The notes beneath the pieces were generated by a model. It was not told the origin of the DNA and searched no databases. It saw only the letters and a program-made list of their open reading frames with translations. A DNA stretch of 35,653 nucleotides from Gammaproteobacteria bacterium (GTDB taxonomy: Bacteria > Pseudomonadota > Gammaproteobacteria > Pseudomonadales > Azotimanducaceae): positions 1 through 35,653 of the forward strand of contig JABIZD010000115.1 of assembly GCA_018666555.1 (NCBI GenBank), given 5' to 3'. The translations under genes and the position numbers were made by a program. Position 1 is the first letter of the stretch; each line of letters opens with the position of its first letter. This document shows positions 26,758-35,033 of the stretch, one piece after another.

Positions 26758-27603
26758 ATGATTACCAGTATGACCGCATTCGCTCAAGTTGAGCGCGAAC
26801 AATTAAGTTGGCAGGTGCGTTCTGTGAATCATCGCTTCCTGGATGTAACACTTCGGTTACCCGACCACTATAAACATCTTGAACCGGATCTCCGGACGCT
26901 GGTAAAGAAGTATCTCACTCGCGGTAAAGTAGAAGCCGTTCTGCGCGTATCATCGGAGCAACAGCAAGAAAAGAAACTCAATGAAAAACTGTTACAGGAA
27001 CTCCACCATAATCTCAATACGATTGCCGACTACCTACCAGAGGCCCAACATCCCAGCACCCTGGATTTACTGAAGTGGCCCGGTATGCTCGACGCTGAGG
27101 TCTATATTGAAGAGCAGGACCCCCAGATTGGTCAGTTATTAGAGGAAAGCCTGGTTTCGCTGGTTCAAATGCGCAACCGGGAAGGCTCTGAGACAGCCAG
27201 GGTCATCGAAGATAAGCTCACCCAACTGACCGGGATCATCGCTCTGGTCCGAGCTGAACTACCAGATTTATTAGCACATCAAAAAGCTCGATTACTCGAG
27301 CGTGTCGCCGAGCTGCAAACCAATTTTGACCAGGATCGTATCCATCAGGAACTGGTATTTTTAGCTAACAAAGCCGACGTTGCCGAGGAACTTGAACGCC
27401 TTGCCAGCCATATTATTGAGGTTAGAAGAGCGCTTAATGCAGAGGGCGCATCAGGAAGACGACTTGATTTCCTCATGCAGGAGTTAAACCGGGAAGCAAA
27501 TACGCTGTCATCAAAATCCATAGCGGTGTCTTCAACCCTCAACGCAGTCGACATGAAAGTGATCATCGAACAAATGCGCGAGCAGATCCAGAATATCGAG
27601 TAG
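26758..27603 (+). CDS. yicC: YicC family endoribonuclease
   Basis: The 281-residue protein matches YicC throughout: ITSMTAFAQVE at the N-terminus, QVRSVNHRFLDVTLRLP, MRNREGSETARVIEDK, and the C-terminal GRRLDFLMQELNREANTLSSKS and VDMKVIIEQMREQIQNIE. E. coli YicC is an endoribonuclease that promotes degradation of the small RNA RyhB. It is divergent from rph and followed by gmk after 194 bases. Confidence 0.95.
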   Translation: MITSMTAFAQVEREQLSWQVRSVNHRFLDVTLRLPDHYKHLEPDLRTLVKKYLTRGKVEAVLRVSSEQQQEKKLNEKLLQELHHNLNTIADYLPEAQHPSTLDLLKWPGMLDAEVYIEEQDPQIGQLLEESLVSLVQMRNREGSETARVIEDKLTQLTGIIALVRAELPDLLAHQKARLLERVAELQTNFDQDRIHQELVFLANKADVAEELERLASHIIEVRRALNAEGASGRRLDFLMQELNREANTLSSKSIAVSSTLNAVDMKVIIEQMREQIQNIE

Positions 27604-27797
27604 ACCCTTTCAGGGTTGGCAATGACCAATTAAAACAACCGCAAACAGCAACGCTGAATTTCCATGGCTTATCGCAGTAATACACAAGACCATTCCGACA
27701 GTTTGATTTGTAGCAGTGATAGGCATGCATTACTATCCCCTGAAGTCTGAGAAGAACCGCTTAAAAAATCGTACCCATCCATAACCGATTAAATACC
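27604..27797. other. yicC-gmk intergenic region
   Basis: This 194-base gap has no gene. Immediately after the yicC stop, ACCCT-TTC-AGGGT (27604-27616) can form a 5-bp hairpin but has no T-run. The sequence GGGTTGGCAA (27613-27622) is the reverse complement of a 10-mer found in two other gaps. TTGTAG and TACTAT, 17 bases apart at about 27709-27737, are a weak promoter candidate for gmk. Confidence 0.4.
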
Positions 27798-28442
27798 ATG
27801 TCGCCAACAAAAGGCCAGATCTACGTTATTTCAGCACCATCCGGTACCGGTAAAACCAGTCTGGTGAAAGCACTGCTGGAAAGAAATGTCGCTGCTCAGG
27901 TCTGCGTCTCTCACACCACTCGAAAAATCCGTCCTGGCGAAGCCGACGGGTTAAATTATTTCTTTGTCAGCCTGAAAATGTTCCAGGAGATGCTAGCTGA
28001 CAAGCAGTTCGTCGAATCTGCCGAAGTGTTTGGCTACCATTATGGTACCAGCAAGCAAGAGGTGAACCGGATTCTATCGTCAGGCCGGCATATCATTCTG
28101 GAAATCGACTGGCAGGGTGCATTGCAGGTCAAGGCAGCCATGCCCGAGAGTCAGCTGATTTTTATTCTACCACCATCCCTAGCCGCCCTGCGCGAGCGCT
28201 TGATTAATCGCAACCAGGATGATCATGACACGGTGGAACGGCGGTTAACCGGCGCTATGGAAGAAATCAAGCAACATCCCCATTTTAATTTCCTACTGAT
28301 TAACAACATTTTCGAGACCACCTTACAGGCCCTGGAACAGATTCTATTTGCTGATGGCTCCAGTTATGAACTCAACAGGCAGTTAACTCACCTCGGACCT
28401 CTGATAAATCAGCTTCTACAGGAACCCGGGAATTCGCCCTAA
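27798..28442 (+). CDS. gmk: guanylate kinase
   Basis: Gmk phosphorylates GMP to GDP. The 214-residue protein has the P-loop VISAPSGTGKTSLVKAL (about residues 11-27), the GMP-binding VSHTTRKIRPGEADGLNYFFV, FGYHYGTS, ILEIDWQGALQVK and IFILPPSLAALRERL. It heads the gmk-rpoZ-spoT order conserved in Gammaproteobacteria, and it feeds the guanine nucleotide pool from which SpoT-linked (p)ppGpp is made. Confidence 0.98.
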   Translation: MSPTKGQIYVISAPSGTGKTSLVKALLERNVAAQVCVSHTTRKIRPGEADGLNYFFVSLKMFQEMLADKQFVESAEVFGYHYGTSKQEVNRILSSGRHIILEIDWQGALQVKAAMPESQLIFILPPSLAALRERLINRNQDDHDTVERRLTGAMEEIKQHPHFNFLLINNIFETTLQALEQILFADGSSYELNRQLTHLGPLINQLLQEPGNSP

Positions 28443-28457
28443 CAATCCACGCTTCGA

Positions 28458-28486
28458 TTGCCAGTTGGCAACAATAGGGCTACAAT
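28458..28486 (+). promoter_or_regulatory. sigma-70 promoter for rpoZ-spoT
   Basis: TTGCCA (28458-28463) and TACAAT (28481-28486) are separated by 17 bases, matching consensus at 4/6 and 5/6. They lie 62 bases before rpoZ. The leader also holds a 6-bp inverted repeat, CTTGCC/GGCAAG with an 8-base loop at about 28494-28513, without a T-run. Confidence 0.6.
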
Positions 28487-28548
28487 CCGTTCCCTTGCCA
28501 AATTACCGGCAAGACCCAGGAAAATCACTGCCTTAAGGAAAAAGTTTA

Positions 28549-28827
28549 ATGGCCAGAGTTACCGTTGAGGATTGTTTGGAAAATGTAGACAACCGATTTG
28601 AGTTAGTGATGGTTGCCAGTAAACGTGCTAGACAGATTGCCAATGAAGGCAAGGATCCGTTGGTACCCATTGAAAATGACAAACCTACCGTTATCGCCCT
28701 CAGAGAGATAGCCGAAGGCTTGGTAACAGCCGATATCCTGACCGAAAAGCCCCGCGAAAATTTTGAGCCTATCGCCATGGAGGAAATGCTGGCTGATAGT
28801 TTCGAAAAACACGACGCAGAGTTCTAG
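28549..28827 (+). CDS. rpoZ: RNA polymerase omega subunit
   Basis: Omega assists assembly of the beta-prime subunit and forms part of the (p)ppGpp site on RNA polymerase. The 92 residues begin [20 protein letters not shown] and continue with ASKRARQI and [15 protein letters not shown], matching E. coli omega (91) almost end to end. TAAGGA lies before the ATG. spoT follows after 42 bases, linking the sensor subunit with the (p)ppGpp enzyme. Confidence 0.98.
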   Translation: MARVTVEDCLENVDNRFELVMVASKRARQIANEGKDPLVPIENDKPTVIALREIAEGLVTADILTEKPRENFEPIAMEEMLADSFEKHDAEF

Positions 28828-28869
28828 CAAAAGAGTACACTTTCCCTGAGTCGTTGGTATAGTTAATCT

Positions 28870-30981
28870 ATGCAAACGATAGACAATCTAGCAACCGATC
28901 TTAACGAATATCTCGAGCCTGAACAGGTCGAGCAGGTCGTCCGCGCTTATCATTTTGCAAAAGATGCTCATAAGGGTCAAACCAGAAAATCAGGTGAACC
29001 CTATATCAATCACCCACTGGCAGTGGCCCAAATCCTTTCCGGTATGCATATGGATCACCAATGCCTGATGGCAGCACTGCTGCATGATGTCATCGAAGAT
29101 ACCGGCGTTCCTAAACATCTGTTAAGTGTAGAATTTGACCAGGAAGTCGCTGAACTTGTTGATGGCGTCAGCAAGTTAAAAAGCATGTTCCACTCGCGCG
29201 CCGAAGCCCAGGCAGAAAATTTTCAAAAAATGGCTCTGGCAATGGCCAAGGATATCCGGGTCATCCTCGTTAAATTAGCAGACCGTCTGCACAACATGCG
29301 TACACTGGGTCATCTGGACAGTGAACGGCGCCGCAGAATCGCTAAAGAAACGCTCGAGATTTACGCGCCCATTGCCCTCAGACTAGGCATGAATGCCATT
29401 AGAATAGAGTTTGAAGAATTGGGCTTTAAGGCATTATATCCGCTTCGATCCTCGATGATTGAAAAAGCTGTTCGCAGGGCTCGTGGAAACCGAAAGGAGG
29501 TGGTCACTAATATACGCCAGTCCATCGTCAGTTGCCTGGAAAGAGAAGCGATCCCAGCGACGGTAATTGGCCGTGAAAAACATCTCTACAGCATCTACGA
29601 CAAAATGCGACTAAAACGCCGCTCCTTTGCTGAGATCATGGATGTTTATGCGTTTCGAATTATCGTCTCAGATGTGGATACCTGTTACCGCACCCTGGGC
29701 GCTGTTCACAACCTTTACAAACCGGTGGCAGGAAGATTCAAGGACTATGTAGCCATACCCAAGGCAAACGGATATCAATCCTTACATACCACTTTATTCG
29801 GTATGCATGGTTTGCCCATCGAAATCCAGATAAGAACTAACGATATGGAAATGGTTGCTAATAATGGTATAGCCGGTCATTGGTTATATAAGAGTAATGA
29901 TGCATCGGTATCCGGAAGTCACCGGCGGGCCCGGGAATGGATGCAGGGTTTACTGGAATTACAACAAAGCGCTGGGAATTCACTGGAATTCATTGAAAAT
30001 GTAAAAATCGATCTTTTTCCCGATGAAGTTTATATCTTTACGCCAATCGGAGAAATTTATGAGCTACCCAATGGCTCAACGCCGATAGATTTTGCCTACG
30101 CAGTGCACACGGATATAGGCAACTCCTGTATTGCCTGCCGCATCGATCGTCGCCTGGCACCGCTCAGTGCAGTTTTAGAAAGTGGCCAGACCGTTGAAAT
30201 AGTCACGGCTAAAGACGCTTTACCCAATCCTGCCTGGTTAAGTTTCGCAGTCACAGGAAAGGCCAGGGCGAGCATACGCAATGCCCTTAAACACCAGCAT
30301 CAACATGAGTCTGTCGAGCTGGGTCGACGCCTGCTTGAGAGGACCATTCAGGCATTAAATAAAACCCTCGATGATATTGACCAGCAGGCACTCAAGGAGG
30401 TGCTCAGCCAAAAACATTTAACTTCCTTTGATGGCCTGTTAGCCGAGATCGGCCTCGGAAATCAGATGTCCAACGTCATAGCACGCAAGTTAATCAAAGA
30501 CCATAACTGGATCAAAGATACTGAACTGTCTTATCACGGTCCTCTCGCTATTACCGGTACCGAGGGCCTGGTGGTCACTTATGCAAAGTGCTGTCGACCC
30601 ATAGCCGGAGACCCGATTATCGGTCATATCAGTGCTGGGCGCGGTATCGTCATCCATGTCGAGACCTGCGGAAATATGCATGAAATCAGGGACAAAGGCG
30701 ATGAGATTATGACGGTGCGCTGGGAGCCAGATGTAGACCAGGAATTTGCCGTTGAACTGCGTGTTGAACTGGAACACGAAAAAGGCATGATTGCCATGCT
30801 AGCTTCAACCATCACCAGCGCCGCCGCTAATATCGAAAGAATAAGCCTGCTTGAAAAGGATGCCCACCTGGCCAGTGTCAATATTGTCATGACAGTCAAG
30901 GACCGCGTCCATCTCGCCAGAGTAATTCGCAAAATAAGACACATCCACAACATCAACAAAATTATTCGATTGAAAGGCTAA
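28870..30981 (+). CDS. spoT: bifunctional (p)ppGpp synthetase/hydrolase SpoT
   Basis: SpoT makes and degrades (p)ppGpp in the stringent response. The 703 residues match E. coli SpoT (702). The HD hydrolase domain has SGEPYINHPLAVA and AALLHDVIEDTG, with further catalytic VKLADRLHNMRTL (about residues 40-160). The synthetase domain has YDKMRLKRRSF, DVYAFRIIV, GRFKDYVAIPKANGYQSLHT and IEIQIRT. A TGS domain follows (VYIFTPIGEIYELPNGSTPIDFAYAVH), then a C-terminal ACT domain near EHEKGMIAMLASTI. The hydrolase residues are intact, so this is the bifunctional form. The stop shares one base with the ridA start. Confidence 0.97.
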   Translation: MQTIDNLATDLNEYLEPEQVEQVVRAYHFAKDAHKGQTRKSGEPYINHPLAVAQILSGMHMDHQCLMAALLHDVIEDTGVPKHLLSVEFDQEVAELVDGVSKLKSMFHSRAEAQAENFQKMALAMAKDIRVILVKLADRLHNMRTLGHLDSERRRRIAKETLEIYAPIALRLGMNAIRIEFEELGFKALYPLRSSMIEKAVRRARGNRKEVVTNIRQSIVSCLEREAIPATVIGREKHLYSIYDKMRLKRRSFAEIMDVYAFRIIVSDVDTCYRTLGAVHNLYKPVAGRFKDYVAIPKANGYQSLHTTLFGMHGLPIEIQIRTNDMEMVANNGIAGHWLYKSNDASVSGSHRRAREWMQGLLELQQSAGNSLEFIENVKIDLFPDEVYIFTPIGEIYELPNGSTPIDFAYAVHTDIGNSCIACRIDRRLAPLSAVLESGQTVEIVTAKDALPNPAWLSFAVTGKARASIRNALKHQHQHESVELGRRLLERTIQALNKTLDDIDQQALKEVLSQKHLTSFDGLLAEIGLGNQMSNVIARKLIKDHNWIKDTELSYHGPLAITGTEGLVVTYAKCCRPIAGDPIIGHISAGRGIVIHVETCGNMHEIRDKGDEIMTVRWEPDVDQEFAVELRVELEHEKGMIAMLASTITSAAANIERISLLEKDAHLASVNIVMTVKDRVHLARVIRKIRHIHNINKIIRLKG

Positions 30982-31376
30982 TGGGAAAAATTACAGAAAT
31001 TGCTACTATCGAGGCACCCAAAGCACTAGGACCCTACTCGCAAGGTATCGTCACAGGCGAGTTACTATTTATCAGCGGCCAAATTGGCTTGATTCCACAA
31101 ACCGGAGAACTGGTTGAGGGTGGCCTGAGCTTCCAGACTAACCAGGTTCTCGATAACATCGCGGCCATTTGTGGAGCTGCCGGCACAAGCCTGCAACATA
31201 TCGTAAAACTGACTATCTATTTAACCGACCTTTCCCAGTTCGATCTGATCAATGAACTCATGCAAAACCGATTTCAAGCGCCTTATCCCGCAAGAGCAAC
31301 GGTCGAAATCAGCGCCTTACCCAAAAACGCGCTAGTCGAAATCGAAGCAGTCGCTGCTACACCAGCCGGTGGCTAA
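30981..31376 (+). CDS. ridA: 2-iminobutanoate/2-iminopropanoate deaminase (RidA)
   Basis: RidA hydrolyses reactive enamine/imine intermediates released by PLP enzymes such as threonine dehydratase. The 131-residue protein has the family signature: PKALGPYSQGI near the N-terminus, LLFISGQIGLIP, VVDN-type helix (QVLDNIAAICGAAG), KLTIYLTDLSQF, and YPARATVEISALPK with the substrate-binding Arg. Start and spoT stop overlap (TAATG); recG begins 8 bases before its end. In E. coli trmH occupies this position; ridA here is the Pseudomonas-like arrangement. Confidence 0.96.
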   Translation: MGKITEIATIEAPKALGPYSQGIVTGELLFISGQIGLIPQTGELVEGGLSFQTNQVLDNIAAICGAAGTSLQHIVKLTIYLTDLSQFDLINELMQNRFQAPYPARATVEISALPKNALVEIEAVAATPAGG

Positions 31377-33429
31377 AACACTGGCAGAAGTATCGGTTGC
31401 CACACTAAAAGGTGTGGGACCGGCTATGCTGAAAAAACTCGAACAGTTGTCCATCCTTAATTTGCAGGACTTATTGTTACATCTACCCCTTCGCTATGAA
31501 AATAGAACCCGCATCACCGCCATAGCCGATGCTCTCCCCGGCGATCACGTCGTGCTAAAAGGCCAGGTCGTAAATACTCAAATCCAATTTGGCAGACGCA
31601 GAAGTCTGATTGCCACACTTAGGGATGAAACCGGACAAATTAACCTGCGTTTCTATTACTTTGGAAAGACCCAGCAAGCCCAATTGGAATTACTACCTGA
31701 GATTCGCTGTTTCGGCGAGATAAGACGCGGCGCAACTGGTTTAGAGCTATACCACCCAGAATACAGTAAGCAATTACGTCAGCCACTGGAAACAACCCTG
31801 ACACCCGTGTATCCAGCCACTGAGGGGATCAGCCAGAAACAAATACGAAAATTAGTCTTGCAGGCCCTAACAACACTACAACAGGGTGACCTTCTACCGG
31901 ATCTTATTAGTCGATCCGGCCAACCTGTTATTACAGATAGCCTTGTTCATTTACATCAGCCCTTTGCCAACAGCGATCTTAATCAACTCAGCGAAGGCCT
32001 GGACCCAGCACAGCGTGCACTATCATTTGAAGAACTCACAGCGCATCAGACTGGTATCCTTTTCATGCGAGAAAAACTGGTCCAGCTACCAGCAGCCCAA
32101 TTTCAAAAACCATCAAACCTGGTTGACCAATTCATCAAGGGGCTAAATTTCACGCTAACCCAGGCACAGCTAAGAGTTGCCGAAGAAATTTCCCAGGACC
32201 TTCAAAAAGGGAGCCCAACACTGCGTCTACTACAGGGTGATGTCGGTTCTGGGAAAACTGTGATTGCGGCTCTCGCGGCGGTCCAGGCGAGTGAAAATGG
32301 ATTCCAGGCCGCGCTAATGGTGCCAACTGAAATACTGGCAGAACAGCACTACCTCACTTTAAAAACCTGGCTGGAACCCCTCAACATCACCATCGACTGG
32401 CTCTCCGGCAGCATTAAAGGTAATACCCGTAGCCAACTGCTTGAGGATCTCAGCTCTGGTAAGTTACAGATTATCGTCGGTACTCACGCTTTGTTCCAGG
32501 ATCAGGTCATATTCCACCAGCTTGGACTGGCCATAATAGACGAGCAGCATCGCTTTGGGGTTCATCAGAGAATGGCCCTGCGTGACAAGGGTGAAAAGCA
32601 GGGCTTCATGCCACACCAGTTGATTATGACGGCGACGCCGATTCCTCGAACCCTGACGATGAGTTTGTACGGTGATATGGATTGCTCCATCATCGATGAG
32701 CTCCCAGCAGGTAGAACTCCAATCACGACACGCGTCATTCCGGGTAGCAGGCGCACTGAAATCATAGACCGCCTGAAACAAGCTTGCGCGTCAGGTGCTC
32801 AGGCTTATTGGGTCTGCACGCTGATAGAAAGCTCAGAGACGCTATCGGCCGAAGCGGCTGAAGACACCGCCCAACAGTTGGAAAAGGCCCTGCACCCACT
32901 CGTCGTTGGACTGGTGCATGGCCGAATGTCAGGCCAGCAAAAAGCCCAGATAATGGAGAAATTCAGCGCTGGTGAAATCCAGGTTCTGGTTGCAACGACG
33001 GTGATTGAGGTAGGCGTAGACATTGCTAATGCCAGCTTTATGGTCATAGAAAATGCCGAGCGCCTGGGCCTGACCCAATTGCATCAGTTACGTGGACGAG
33101 TCGGGCGAGGCCGAGCAAAAAGCTTCTGTCTGCTGCTATATGCAACTCCGCTCGGAGAAACCAGTAAACAGCGTCTTAATGTGATGCGTCAAAGCCAGGA
33201 CGGTTTTTTTATCGCCGAGCAGGACCTAATGATCCGCGGTCCCGGTGATGTCCTGGGGGACCGCCAATCAGGCAATGTTAACTTCAAAATAGCTGACTTA
33301 ATTCGTGACCAGGATATGCTTGACGAAGCGGTCGCGCTTGCCCAATCGATTTTTAGCCAGGACAACACCATCGCCAAAGCACTGGTCCAGCGTTGGATTG
33401 GTTCAGTGTCAGATTACGGTCAGGTGTGA
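31369..33429 (+). CDS. recG: ATP-dependent DNA helicase RecG (GTG start)
   Basis: RecG remodels stalled forks and Holliday junctions. The 686-residue protein has the N-terminal wedge domain (LKGVGPAMLKKLEQL, DLLLHLPLRYENRT), the OB-fold GRRRSLIATLRDETGQINLRFY, Walker A LLQGDVGSGKT (about residues 284-294), VPTEILAEQHY, the DEAD-like box IIDEQHRFG, TATPIPRTL, the TRG-type VEVGVDIANAS and QLRGRVGRG. GTG 31369 lies within ridA (8-base overlap). Length is close to E. coli (693). The gene converges on the symporter gene with an 11-base gap. Confidence 0.98.
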   Translation: MAKTLAEVSVATLKGVGPAMLKKLEQLSILNLQDLLLHLPLRYENRTRITAIADALPGDHVVLKGQVVNTQIQFGRRRSLIATLRDETGQINLRFYYFGKTQQAQLELLPEIRCFGEIRRGATGLELYHPEYSKQLRQPLETTLTPVYPATEGISQKQIRKLVLQALTTLQQGDLLPDLISRSGQPVITDSLVHLHQPFANSDLNQLSEGLDPAQRALSFEELTAHQTGILFMREKLVQLPAAQFQKPSNLVDQFIKGLNFTLTQAQLRVAEEISQDLQKGSPTLRLLQGDVGSGKTVIAALAAVQASENGFQAALMVPTEILAEQHYLTLKTWLEPLNITIDWLSGSIKGNTRSQLLEDLSSGKLQIIVGTHALFQDQVIFHQLGLAIIDEQHRFGVHQRMALRDKGEKQGFMPHQLIMTATPIPRTLTMSLYGDMDCSIIDELPAGRTPITTRVIPGSRRTEIIDRLKQACASGAQAYWVCTLIESSETLSAEAAEDTAQQLEKALHPLVVGLVHGRMSGQQKAQIMEKFSAGEIQVLVATTVIEVGVDIANASFMVIENAERLGLTQLHQLRGRVGRGRAKSFCLLLYATPLGETSKQRLNVMRQSQDGFFIAEQDLMIRGPGDVLGDRQSGNVNFKIADLIRDQDMLDEAVALAQSIFSQDNTIAKALVQRWIGSVSDYGQV

Positions 33430-33440
33430 ATCGCGCGCTG

Positions 33441-34694
33441 CTATGAGTCAGCATCGAAAATGGACTGGTCAAACTGTCCTTCGCTTTTGCCAACAACGGC
33501 TGCAACTGTTGCATCACCGACCACATTCACAACTGTTCGGGTCATATCAAGGAGCCGATCAACGCCAATAATGAGCGCAATCCCTTCAACCGGCAGGCCA
33601 ACCTGCGTCAAAACCAGTGCCAGGGTGATCAGGCCGACACCGGGCACGCCTGCTGTACCAATCGATGCCATGGTGGCTGTCAATATCACCATTAGATAGC
33701 CGCCCAAACCGATATCAACATTAAACGCCTGAGCTATAAAAACAGTAGCAACGCCCTGCATAATCGCTGTGCCATCCATATTAATGGTAGCACCCAAAGG
33801 AATAATAAAACTGGCAACCTGGTTCTTGACTCCCAGACGCTTCTTAACCGTCTCAAGGGTCACCGGCAAGGTCGCGCCACTGGAGGAAGTCGAGAACGCA
33901 AACGCCATTACAGGCATCATTTTTTTATAAAACCGGACCGGATTGAGGCCGGCCAGGAATCGGATCAGCAGTGGGTAAGTAACAAAAAAGTGCACCAGCA
34001 AGACCAATAAAACCGCCATAAAATAAAAAATTAACTTGGAAATCGCAGAAAAACCCATTTTTGAAAATAGGGTCACCATCAAACAGAAAACACCAATGGG
34101 AGCAACATTCATGAGCATTAACACCAGACGCATTACCACTTCATTCCAGTCATTAAAAGTATCTTTAAGACGCTCTCCATGAGAACCGGCTTTGGTAATA
34201 GCAACGCCAAGCAGAATCGCAAATACAATGATCTGCAGCATATTAGTTTCAGCCATAGCCTGTATTGGATTAGTTGGAAAAATATCGATTAATACCTGCT
34301 TCAGGGGTGGACTTTCCTTTGCAACAAATTCAGTTGCTGCAGCCATATTAAATCCCAGGCCAGGATTAATAAGATTAGCTATCAACAATGCCAGGCTAAT
34401 GGCAGTCGCGGTGGTGATCAAATACAAGCCGACTGCCTTAATACCAATGCGCCCCATATTACCGTCACTAGACAGATTGCTTGCTCCTGAAACCAATGAT
34501 ACAAACACCAGCGGAACGACCAGCAGCTTCAAACTGGCTATAAATACCTTGCCACCTACGTCAAAAATACCATCCACCACGTAGACAGACAGGAAACTCT
34601 GGCTATCCAATGCCATAGCATGGATTAGTGAACCCATGACCAGACCCAGCATCATGCCCAGTAGAATATTTCGAGTGAGCTTACTCCGATCCAT
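33441..34694 (-). CDS. dicarboxylate/amino acid:cation symporter (DAACS family)
   Basis: The 417-residue inner-membrane protein belongs to the GltP/DctA transporter family, which imports glutamate, aspartate or C4-dicarboxylates with H+ or Na+. Family motifs are the re-entrant loop SSSSGATLPVTLE-type (STSSSGATLPVT), IIPLGATINMDGTAI and the C-terminal LPVEGIALIIGVDRLLDMTRTVVNVVGDA. Eight or so hydrophobic segments are evident. The exact substrate cannot be told. Just upstream is a 60-bp tandem repeat that supplies the ribosome-binding site (TTAGGA, 6 bases before ATG 34694) and three extra copies. The gene follows rubredoxin on the same strand. Confidence 0.94.
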   Translation of the reverse strand: MDRSKLTRNILLGMMLGLVMGSLIHAMALDSQSFLSVYVVDGIFDVGGKVFIASLKLLVVPLVFVSLVSGASNLSSDGNMGRIGIKAVGLYLITTATAISLALLIANLINPGLGFNMAAATEFVAKESPPLKQVLIDIFPTNPIQAMAETNMLQIIVFAILLGVAITKAGSHGERLKDTFNDWNEVVMRLVLMLMNVAPIGVFCLMVTLFSKMGFSAISKLIFYFMAVLLVLLVHFFVTYPLLIRFLAGLNPVRFYKKMMPVMAFAFSTSSSGATLPVTLETVKKRLGVKNQVASFIIPLGATINMDGTAIMQGVATVFIAQAFNVDIGLGGYLMVILTATMASIGTAGVPGVGLITLALVLTQVGLPVEGIALIIGVDRLLDMTRTVVNVVGDATVAAVVGKSEGQFDQSIFDADS

Positions 34695-34754
34695 AGTTTT
34701 TCCTAATCCAGTTTTTCCTAATCCAGTTTTTCCTAATCCAGTTTTTCCTAATCC
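34695..34754 (-). repeat. four-copy 15-bp tandem repeat carrying stop codon and Shine-Dalgarno
   Basis: Four exact copies of AGTTTTTCCTAATCC lie at 34695-34709, 34710-34724, 34725-34739 and 34740-34754. On the coding (minus) strand the unit is GGATTAGGAAAAACT. Each copy contains TAG in the rubredoxin frame and a TAGGA ribosome-binding sequence. The rubredoxin stop (34750-34748) is in the first-transcribed copy; the last copy abuts the symporter ATG. The unit is five codons long, so changes in copy number alter neither protein, only the spacing and the number of ribosome-binding sites. Confidence 0.95.
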
Positions 34755-34915
34755 AGTTCTTCCATTTCAAAATCTTCTTTACTGACCCCGCACTCTGGAC
34801 AAACCCAATCCTCAGGAATATCTTCCCAGCGCGTCCCGGGTGCGATGCCTTCTTCTTCCAAGCCTTCTTCTTCATCATAGATAAAACCACAAACAATACA
34901 CTGCCACTTTTTCAT
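34748..34915 (-). CDS. rubA: rubredoxin
   Basis: Rubredoxin is a small cytoplasmic electron carrier with one iron bound by four Cys. The 55-residue protein from ATG 34915 begins [18 protein letters not shown] and contains both knuckles, CIVCG and CPECG, with the conserved [14 protein letters not shown] between. The longer frame upstream adds an unrelated N-terminus and is rejected. It is divergent from ubiA, and its last codons initiate the tandem repeat. In Pseudomonas rubredoxin genes also lie close to ubiA. Partners such as rubredoxin reductase are not in the window. Confidence 0.97.
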   Translation of the reverse strand: MKKWQCIVCGFIYDEEEGLEEEGIAPGTRWEDIPEDWVCPECGVSKEDFEMEELD

Positions 34916-34991
34916 AATCGTTTCTTCACCGCCCAAATTTAAGTTCCATAAAATAAACACATGCCAATAGCTGTGCTGTAACTACAAGATC

Positions 34992-35020
34992 CGTATACTA
35001 ACTCATTTGCAATATGACAA
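34992..35020 (-). promoter_or_regulatory. probable sigma-70 promoter for rubA
   Basis: On the minus strand TTGTCA (35020-35015) and TATACG (34997-34992) are separated by 17 bases, with matches of 5/6 and 4/6. They lie in the 118-base gap between divergent rubA and ubiA, about 77 bases upstream of rubA. Transcription would continue through the repeat into the symporter. Confidence 0.5.
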
Positions 35021-35033
35021 ACACGTCCAAATA

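Noticed and set aside
27604-27616. Hairpin after yicC as an intrinsic terminator
   Set aside because: Stem is only 5 bp and no T-run follows on either strand.
34681-34896. Minus-strand open frame encoding a repeated Asn-Trp-Ile-Arg-Lys peptide
   Set aside because: It is the tandem DNA repeat read in a second frame, overlapping rubA; no ribosome-binding site or family.
34969-34990. LexA-like CTGT...TACA near rubA
   Set aside because: The second half-site does not match CAG, and the flanking bases are not AT-rich as in real LexA boxes.
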